The notes under the pieces: generated by a model
What the model was told of the DNA's origin: nothing
Database searches by the model: none
What the model saw: the letters and a program-made list of their open reading frames with translations, nothing else
Shown here: positions 1 to 5,075 of the stretch, piece by piece
Layout: each line of letters starts with the position of its first letter
Position numbering within the stretch: position 1 is the first letter of the stretch
Translations under genes and position numbers: made by a program
Assembly: GCA_003487955.1 (NCBI GenBank)
Contig: DNNJ01000176.1
Location: 5,047-12,321 of the forward strand
From: Clostridiales bacterium
Lineage (GTDB): Bacteria > Bacillota > Clostridia > Tissierellales > Sedimentibacteraceae
DNA length: 7,275 nt
Direction: 5' to 3'

Positions 1-126
1 AATAACCCGCCTTTATCTTTCTATATACCAAACGGTCAGGAAATAACCAAGGCTGTATACGAATTATATGATGTACCGCTGTCAGCAAGTACAGAGGAAG
101 AAAATATAGCTCAAGCTTCGGAGTGA
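1..126 (+). CDS. C-terminal fragment of an unrecognised protein
   Basis: Frame 1 is open from the window edge to a TGA at 124-126, giving 41 residues that begin NNPPLSFYIPNGQEI and end in an acidic tail, STEEENIAQASE. The start lies outside the window. The fragment shows no catalytic motif, membrane segment or repeat that identifies a family. It is accepted as coding because it is open to the edge, ends 16 bases before a strong ribosome binding site and start codon, and has the same A/T-ending codon use as its neighbours. The tight spacing suggests it is the upstream member of the operon with the LD-carboxypeptidase and the amidohydrolase, but this gives no firm function. Confidence 0.6.
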   Translation, partial: NNPPLSFYIPNGQEITKAVYELYDVPLSASTEEENIAQASE

Positions 127-132
127 TGATTC

Positions 133-138
133 GGGGGG
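133..138 (+). promoter_or_regulatory. Ribosome binding site of the LD-carboxypeptidase gene
   Basis: A run of six G (133-138) lies four bases before the ATG at 143. It can pair with the CCUCC end of 16S rRNA. It fixes 143 as the start, because no other in-frame ATG nearby has such a site. Confidence 0.7.
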
Positions 139-142
139 TAAA

Positions 143-1105
143 ATGATTAAACCAAAACCATTGAAAACAGGGGATAAGGTTGCAATAATAGCTCCTTCCT
201 CAGCAACCGATTTGAAAGCTGTAAAACAGGGAGAAATGAAAATAAAAGCATTAGGATTAATCCCCGTTATGTTTCCAACCTGTTACACAAATTACGGCCA
301 CCTTTCTGCATCTGATGAAGAAAGGGCGAAAGATGTAAACGATGCCTTTAAGGATGAAACCATTAAAGGCATAATTTGTTTAAGGGGAGGTTATGGAGTT
401 ACACGAATACTTGACTTGTTGGATTACGAAATGATTGCCTCAAATGCCAAGGTATTTGTAGGATTCAGCGATATTACCGCACTTCATACAGCCTTTAATC
501 AAATATGCAATATGGTTACTTTCCATGGTCCTATGGCAGCAACAAAATTTGCAAGTATTAAGAATGATAAAGTTGAATTTGAGCATTATTCCTGTGAAAG
601 CTTAGTTAAAAACATTTTTACAAATAACCCCGCCGGTTTATACAGAAACCCAAACAATGAAGAGTTAAAAAGCTTATGTACCGGCAAGGCTCAGGGAATT
701 TTAACCGGTGGGAATCTTACACTTTTAACAGCCACCCTAGGTTCAAAGTATGAAATTGACACAAAGGGCAAAATACTATTCATTGAAGAAATAGGAGAGC
801 CTGTTTACAAATTGGACAGAATGCTTACAACACTATCATTGGCAGGAAAATTTAATGATTGCGCCGGAATAATACTTGGAACCTTTGTGAAATGCGAAAG
901 GGAAAAGAAAGCATACGAAGGAGGGCTGGATCTTACCTTTGAGGAAGTTGTTGAAAACACATTAGTTAAATATAATAAACCTATAATTTATAATTTTAAG
1001 GCAGGACATAATTTTCCACAGCCAACAATGGCTTTGGGAACTTGTGTCTATATAGATGCAGACATGAAAAAGGTAATATTTTTGGAAAGCGGAACAACAT
1101 TTTAG
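143..1105 (+). CDS. LD-carboxypeptidase, peptidase family S66 (LdcA/MccF-like)
   Basis: This 320-residue protein has the length and motif order of family S66 serine peptidases. Family members of the LdcA type remove the terminal D-Ala from murein tetrapeptides by cutting an L,D bond during cell-wall recycling. Visible landmarks are GDKVAIIAPSS near the N-terminus (residues 10-20), RGGYGVTRIL (81-90), the nucleophile motif VGFSDITALH with Ser109, TFHGP (126-130), GGNLTLL (189-195), FIEEIGEPVYKLDR with the probable catalytic Glu215 (or Glu216), and AGHNFPQPTMALG with His289. The Ser-Glu-His triad is therefore complete. There is no signal peptide, so it should act in the cytoplasm. The stop is 13 bases before the amidohydrolase start, so the two are probably co-transcribed. 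Family S66 also contains MccF-type enzymes that inactivate microcin C-like peptides, and sequence alone does not exclude this role. The family call is secure and the exact substrate is not. Confidence 0.93.
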   Translation: MIKPKPLKTGDKVAIIAPSSATDLKAVKQGEMKIKALGLIPVMFPTCYTNYGHLSASDEERAKDVNDAFKDETIKGIICLRGGYGVTRILDLLDYEMIASNAKVFVGFSDITALHTAFNQICNMVTFHGPMAATKFASIKNDKVEFEHYSCESLVKNIFTNNPAGLYRNPNNEELKSLCTGKAQGILTGGNLTLLTATLGSKYEIDTKGKILFIEEIGEPVYKLDRMLTTLSLAGKFNDCAGIILGTFVKCEREKKAYEGGLDLTFEEVVENTLVKYNKPIIYNFKAGHNFPQPTMALGTCVYIDADMKKVIFLESGTTF

Positions 1106-1118
1106 CAAAGGAGCAAAT

Positions 1119-2300
1119 ATGGATATTAATAAAAGAATTGATGAAATATTTGATGAATTGGTGGAAATACGAAGGGACTTTCATAAAAATCCGGAACTCA
1201 GCCAAAATGAATTCAGAACACAGAAGAAAATTATTGAATACTTAAATAGTTGGGGAATAGGAAATTACGTTTGTGCAGAAACAGGTGCAGTGGGGATAAT
1301 AAAAGGAAAAAACAAAGGAAAAACCGTCGGGATAAGAGGAGATATTGATGCCCTTCCGATAAATGAAAAAAATAATGTGCCATATAGCTCGATAGCTCCC
1401 GGAGTAATGCATGCATGCGGGCATGATGCCCATGCGGCAATAGTGCTTGGCATTGCTAAAATAATGAAGGAATTGGCGGATACCGAAGATTCTATTAATG
1501 GGAATGTCAAGCTGTTTTTTCAGCCTGCAGAAGAAACAATAGGCGGTGCAGATAGGATGATTCAGGAAGGGTGTATGGAAAACCCTAAAGTTGATTATGT
1601 TTTGGGACTACATGTCCAGCCTTATTTAAATACGGGAAAAGTTGAGCTTAAATACGGCAAGCTTAATGCAGCAACAGATTCCATAAATATAGTTTTAAAA
1701 GGTAAAGCCGCCCATGGAGCATATCCTGACAAAGGGATAGATGCAATAGTAATGGCAGGCAATGTAATAACTGCATTGCAGTCAATAGTAAGCAGAAATA
1801 CGTCTCCTATAAATTCCGTAGTAATATCACTCGGTAAAATTTCTGGCGGTGTCAAAGACAATATAATTGCCGACGAAGTGAAAATTACCGGTACACTGAG
1901 AACCTTGGACGATGAAACTAGACAGTATACAAAGGATAGAATTTCAAATATTGTAAATAATGTAGCTGCAGCATTCGGCGGAGAAGGAATAACAACATTT
2001 TACGAAGGCTATAAATCCTTGATTAATGATAATGAAGTGGTAGCTCTTATAAAAGAAAATGCAGAAAAACTTTTAGGAAAAGAAAATGTTGAATTTAAAG
2101 ACTTTCCAAGCCTTGGAGCAGAAGACTTTTCATATTTCATAGATGCTGCAAAGGGTGCATTCTTCCATTTAGGCTGTGGTAATTATGTAAAAGGTATAAC
2201 AGCCCCCATACATACAGAGTATTTTGATATTGACGAAGAATGTCTTAAGGTTGGAGTGAAGCTTCAGGTAGAAAATATAATAACTTTACTTAAAAAATGA
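1119..2300 (+). CDS. M20-family metallo-amidohydrolase (M20D: hippurate / IAA-amino acid / N-acetyl amino acid hydrolase type)
   Basis: The 393-residue product is a full-length M20D amidohydrolase, a cytosolic enzyme class that hydrolyses amide bonds of N-acylated amino acids or small peptides using two divalent metals. The opening helix carries RRDFHKNPELS (18-28). RGDIDALP (73-80) is the usual first core motif. The metal-site residues are visible: Cys100, His102 and His105 in HACGHDAH, Glu138-Glu139 in QPAEET, His165 in GLHVQP and His365 in PIHTEYF. The lid or dimerisation domain spans about 185-300 and contains AAHGAYPDKGIDAI with His199. The start at 1119 is supported by AAAGGAG (1107-1113) five bases upstream. 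The gene follows the LD-carboxypeptidase by 13 bases and ends 30 bases before an intrinsic terminator, so it is the last gene of its operon. Substrate cannot be assigned from sequence. N-acetyl-diaminopimelate, hippurate-like compounds and murein-derived peptides are all possible, and the neighbour makes the last attractive. Confidence 0.92.
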   Translation: MDINKRIDEIFDELVEIRRDFHKNPELSQNEFRTQKKIIEYLNSWGIGNYVCAETGAVGIIKGKNKGKTVGIRGDIDALPINEKNNVPYSSIAPGVMHACGHDAHAAIVLGIAKIMKELADTEDSINGNVKLFFQPAEETIGGADRMIQEGCMENPKVDYVLGLHVQPYLNTGKVELKYGKLNAATDSINIVLKGKAAHGAYPDKGIDAIVMAGNVITALQSIVSRNTSPINSVVISLGKISGGVKDNIIADEVKITGTLRTLDDETRQYTKDRISNIVNNVAAAFGGEGITTFYEGYKSLINDNEVVALIKENAEKLLGKENVEFKDFPSLGAEDFSYFIDAAKGAFFHLGCGNYVKGITAPIHTEYFDIDEECLKVGVKLQVENIITLLKK

Positions 2301-2330
2301 ATTTCTATAACAATAATGTATACTCATCAT

Positions 2331-2363
2331 CCTCTATTCTCAACAGAGAAAAGAGGTTTTTTT
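2331..2363 (+). terminator. Rho-independent terminator after the amidohydrolase gene
   Basis: CCTCT (2331-2335) pairs with AGAGG (2352-2356). Inside it, TTCTC (2337-2341) pairs with GAGAA (2346-2350) around an AACA loop, with a single A/A mismatch between the two stem halves. Seven T follow directly (2357-2363). This is a textbook intrinsic terminator 30 bases after the stop codon. It separates the peptidase operon from the c-di-GMP genes. Confidence 0.93.
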
Positions 2364-2366
2364 ATG

Positions 2367-2385
2367 GGATATGAAGCTGATATCC
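2367..2385. repeat. Short inverted repeat (6-bp arms, 7-base loop)
   Basis: GGATAT (2367-2372) and ATATCC (2380-2385) are perfect inverted arms around GAAGCTG. The repeat sits just after the T tract of the terminator and about 50 bases upstream of the -35 element. It could be a protein-binding palindrome, but arms this short and AT-rich can arise by chance, so no role is claimed. Confidence 0.35.
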
Positions 2386-2396
2386 AAGCGGCTTAG

Positions 2397-2424
2397 TTTC
2401 TACCACTTTCTACCATTTTCGACA
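2397..2424 (+). promoter_or_regulatory. Spo0A box with two upstream phased half-matches
   Basis: TTCGACA at 2418-2424 is the exact reverse complement of the Spo0A consensus TGTCGAA. It starts 14 bases before the -35 hexamer. Two identical elements, TTTCTACCA at 2397-2405 and 2407-2415, precede it with a period of 10 bp. Each matches the box in five of seven positions (TTCTACC against TTCGACA). One helical turn of phasing puts the three elements on the same DNA face. The perfect box is centred near -46 relative to the expected start, which resembles Spo0A-activated sigma-A promoters. The matches are read directly from the sequence. Binding by Spo0A is inference. Confidence 0.6.
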
Positions 2425-2431
2425 ATTTTTA

Positions 2432-2460
2432 TTGACTATTAATTAATAAAATGCTAAAAT
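2432..2460 (+). promoter_or_regulatory. Sigma-A type promoter of the GGDEF/HD-GYP gene
   Basis: TTGACT (2432-2437) is a five-of-six match to the -35 consensus TTGACA. TAAAAT (2455-2460) matches the -10 consensus TATAAT in five of six positions. The spacer is exactly 17 bases, and TG at 2452-2453 adds an extended -10. Transcription should begin near 2467, giving a leader of about 75 bases before the ATG at 2541. It lies right after the previous operon's terminator, which fits an independent unit. Confidence 0.85.
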
Positions 2461-2531
2461 TTGAAATGTTATATGCTCAAAAATAATGATAGCAAAGCAG
2501 TATAAACATGAATAATACCTAAGAGATAATC

Positions 2532-2535
2532 GGAG
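2532..2535 (+). promoter_or_regulatory. Ribosome binding site of the GGDEF/HD-GYP gene
   Basis: GGAG (2532-2535) lies five bases before the ATG at 2541. The encoded N-terminus from this ATG is a proper signal-peptide-like segment, which supports this start. Confidence 0.75.
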
Positions 2536-2540
2536 AAAGC

Positions 2541-5012
2541 ATGAAAAAAGTATTAATTTTAGTGATTGCTATTTTGCTGTATTCTATGACAGTTTCATAT
2601 GCACATACAGGGGATATTGATTTGTATGAAAGTATTTTAATTAATGTTTTAATCATTGCGATTATTTTATTAATGGCAACGGGCTTAATAATAATTAAAA
2701 GTCTAAAAAAGCTTAAAGCACAAAAAAATGAAATAAGCATTAATAATGAATTGATAAAAACATACATAGATGCAAACAACAGCTTAATTTATTTAAAAGA
2801 TGAAAATTTAAATTATGTATTTGTTAATAAAGCAGTGATGGAATTCTTTGATAAAAGCCAAGATGAGATTGTCGGACATAATATATATGATATAGCAGAA
2901 ATTGATTATGCTGACATGAGCAATAAGCTTGATTTGGAAGTATTGGAGAAAGGCACCATTATTACAGCTGAAAAGAAATGGAGAGAAAAGGTATTAAAAT
3001 CAACGAAGTTTCCTGTAAAGCAAGCTAATGGTAATTATGGCGTAGGTGCGTATATTGAGGATGTGACAGAAGCATACCGCAATAAAAAAATGGAAGAGAA
3101 AAGACTGATAAGCAATCAAATTCTTGTTGATGTAATGAGTCGAAAATTTGAATCTACACAGGAGCAATTTGATTATGCTTTAAATGAATCATTGAAATTG
3201 ACTGAAAGCAAATTTGGATATATATATCTATATAATGAAGAAAAACAGGAATTTATATTAAATTCCTGGTCAAAAGACGTAATGGATGAATGTGCAATTA
3301 TTGAAAAATTAACAAAATATCAGCTTGAGAATGTCGGATTATGGGGAGAGGTTGTACGCAATAGAAAACCTATTATCGTCAATGATTTCCAATTGCCAAA
3401 TAAATTAAAAAAGGGTTATCCTGAAGGTCATGTGAATATTACTAAATTCATGTCCATTCCGGTGCTCATTGATGAAAAAATAGTGGCGGTAGTTGGAGTA
3501 GCGAATAAAGAATATGATTATGACGATAACGATGTATATGAACTTATTACATTGATGAACGGAATTTGGAATGCCAAAGAAAGAAGAGAGGCTCTTATAA
3601 ATTATAAAGCGGAAAGGAATAAATTTCTGCAAACCTTAATTTCAATAGGTGATGGTGTTATAGTAGTTGATTTAGCCGGGAAGGTGACAATGCTGAACAA
3701 TGTAGCAGAAAGGTTAACCGGGTGGACATACAAGGAAGCAAAAGGGAAGCATTATAAGGAAGTTTTTGTCCTATCACATGAAAATTCAAAAGCATTTATA
3801 AATGATCCTATAGGAGATGTTTTAAAAACAGATACAGTTCAGGAATTAGGCAATCACGCCATATTAACTTCTAAACAAGGAGTTAGATATTGTTTGGAGG
3901 ATAGCGCTGCTCCAATTAAAGATTATAAAGGCAATACATATGGTGTTGTTTTAGTTTTCAGAGATGTAACAGAGAAGAAGGAGCAAAGGGATAAAATTGA
4001 ATATTTAAGTGTCCATGATCCCCTGACAGGGCTTTATAACAGAATTTTCTTGGGGGAAGAACTCAAAAGGTTGGATACTAAAAGAAATCTGCCAATTTCC
4101 ATAATCTTTGGGGATATGAACGGTTTAAAGCTTACAAATGATATTTTTGGACATGCTGCCGGTGATCTGCTTCTTAAAAAAGCAGCCAAAGTTTTTAGAC
4201 AAGTATTAAGAGCAGATGACATAATTGCCCGCGTAGGAGGGGATGAGTTTACAATACTTCTACCTAATACCAATGAAGAAAAAGCAAAAGAAATAATAGA
4301 TAGGATTAAAATACAATTTTCAAAAGAAAAAGTTAAAGCAATAAAAGGAAGCATTTCTATGGGCTGCGATACAAAACACTCAGCAGATGAAAATATATTC
4401 TTAAAAATGAGTAATGCCGAAAAAAGAATGTATTCTGTAAAAACACTTGACCGTGAAAATGTTAAGACTACTACGATTGAAGCAATTATTGATACGTTGC
4501 ACAGGAACAGTCAAAGAGAAAAGGAGCATTCTAAAAATGTCAGCGTGTATTGCGAAAATATGGGTAAAGCAATGGGGCTGTCCGATGTAAAAAACAGACG
4601 GTTGAAGGAAGCCGGATATCTTCATGATATTGGTAAAATTACATTAAGTCATCGTTTAATAAACAATAATGGAAAACTCTCAGACCAAGAGCTGCATGAA
4701 ATGAAACAACACCCCGTTGCAGGTTACAGAATTTTAAATTCTTTTGACGGCACATTGGATTTAGCAGAAACAATTTTATCACATCATGAAAAGTGGGATG
4801 GCTCAGGTTATCCGAAAGGACTTAAAGAAAAAGAAATTCCTTTATTAGCAAGAATTATTTATGTAGCTGGGAGTTATGATGAAATGACTAATAAATATAG
4901 CAAAGCTCCTTTGAACAGTGATGAAGCCGTCATAGAGTTAATAAAAGCAGCCGGTAAGAAGTTTGATCCTGAAATAGTTGAATTGTTTGTAAAAATGATA
5001 CATGGAAATTAA
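2541..5012 (+). CDS. Membrane-anchored PAS-GAF-PAS-GGDEF-HD-GYP cyclic-di-GMP signalling protein
   Basis: This 823-residue sensor probably makes, and may degrade, cyclic di-GMP. Residues 1-22 look like a signal peptide (MKK, hydrophobic core, VSYA). A short outside loop follows, then a transmembrane helix at about 32-53. The cytoplasmic part holds PAS (about 68-178), GAF (about 190-345), PAS (about 358-478, ending FRDVTEKK), GGDEF (about 483-635) and HD-GYP (about 645-820). The cyclase site is intact: HDPLTGLYNR (492-501), Asp525, Asn533-Asp534, and GGDEF at 566-570. An RxxD inhibition site (Arg557, Asp560) lies five residues before GGDEF. The HD-GYP part has His663, HDIGK (695-699), His724 and HHEKWDGSGYP (748-758). 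However, the usual VADAYDAM motif reads VAGSYDEM, so the last expected metal ligand is Gly777. Synthase activity is therefore likely and phosphodiesterase activity uncertain. The gene has its own promoter with a Spo0A box. The EAL gene follows after 63 bases and is probably co-transcribed. Confidence 0.93.
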   Translation: MKKVLILVIAILLYSMTVSYAHTGDIDLYESILINVLIIAIILLMATGLIIIKSLKKLKAQKNEISINNELIKTYIDANNSLIYLKDENLNYVFVNKAVMEFFDKSQDEIVGHNIYDIAEIDYADMSNKLDLEVLEKGTIITAEKKWREKVLKSTKFPVKQANGNYGVGAYIEDVTEAYRNKKMEEKRLISNQILVDVMSRKFESTQEQFDYALNESLKLTESKFGYIYLYNEEKQEFILNSWSKDVMDECAIIEKLTKYQLENVGLWGEVVRNRKPIIVNDFQLPNKLKKGYPEGHVNITKFMSIPVLIDEKIVAVVGVANKEYDYDDNDVYELITLMNGIWNAKERREALINYKAERNKFLQTLISIGDGVIVVDLAGKVTMLNNVAERLTGWTYKEAKGKHYKEVFVLSHENSKAFINDPIGDVLKTDTVQELGNHAILTSKQGVRYCLEDSAAPIKDYKGNTYGVVLVFRDVTEKKEQRDKIEYLSVHDPLTGLYNRIFLGEELKRLDTKRNLPISIIFGDMNGLKLTNDIFGHAAGDLLLKKAAKVFRQVLRADDIIARVGGDEFTILLPNTNEEKAKEIIDRIKIQFSKEKVKAIKGSISMGCDTKHSADENIFLKMSNAEKRMYSVKTLDRENVKTTTIEAIIDTLHRNSQREKEHSKNVSVYCENMGKAMGLSDVKNRRLKEAGYLHDIGKITLSHRLINNNGKLSDQELHEMKQHPVAGYRILNSFDGTLDLAETILSHHEKWDGSGYPKGLKEKEIPLLARIIYVAGSYDEMTNKYSKAPLNSDEAVIELIKAAGKKFDPEIVELFVKMIHGN

Positions 5013-5075
5013 GATGATATTAGCTTCATTAGTATTTAAAAATATCGAAAACAAAGGATACAAAGGGGCATATGT
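5013..5075 (+). other. Short intergenic spacer between the two c-di-GMP genes
   Basis: These 63 AT-rich bases contain no convincing hairpin with a T tract and no good -35/-10 pair. The only clear element is the ribosome binding site at the right end. Read-through from the upstream gene is the simplest explanation for expression of the downstream one. TATCGAA at 5043-5049 is a six-of-seven match to the Spo0A box, but it has no promoter beside it and is weak evidence. Confidence 0.5.
5062..5068 (+). promoter_or_regulatory. Ribosome binding site that selects the EAL gene start
   Basis: AAAGGGG (5062-5068) precedes two ATG codons. The one at 5072 is only three bases away and opens a six-codon frame that stops at once. 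The one at 5076 is seven bases away and opens the long reading frame. The spacing therefore favours 5076. Confidence 0.75.

Noticed and set aside
1409..1435. Strong palindrome around GGGCATGATGCCC (1419-1431), with further GCATGC repeats
   Set aside because: It lies inside the amidohydrolase gene and encodes the conserved HACGHDAH metal motif, so the coding requirement explains it.
2467..2540. Possible c-di-GMP riboswitch in the leader of the GGDEF/HD-GYP gene
   Set aside because: The leader is only about 75 AT-rich bases. No paired helices with a conserved GEMM-like core and no terminator or anti-terminator hairpin are visible.
4034..4354. Minus-strand open frame of 106 codons opposite the GGDEF domain
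   Set aside because: The + strand here encodes conserved GGDEF motifs without interruption. The opposite frame is a shadow with low-complexity Ser/Leu/Phe content.
5013..5040. Possible terminator between the two c-di-GMP genes (ATGA/TCAT pairing near 5015-5031)
   Set aside because: The stem has only about four AT-rich pairs and no T tract follows, so termination is not supported.
5043..5049. TATCGAA as a second Spo0A box before the EAL gene
   Set aside because: It has one mismatch, sits in AT-rich DNA where such a match is easy by chance, and has no promoter elements beside it.
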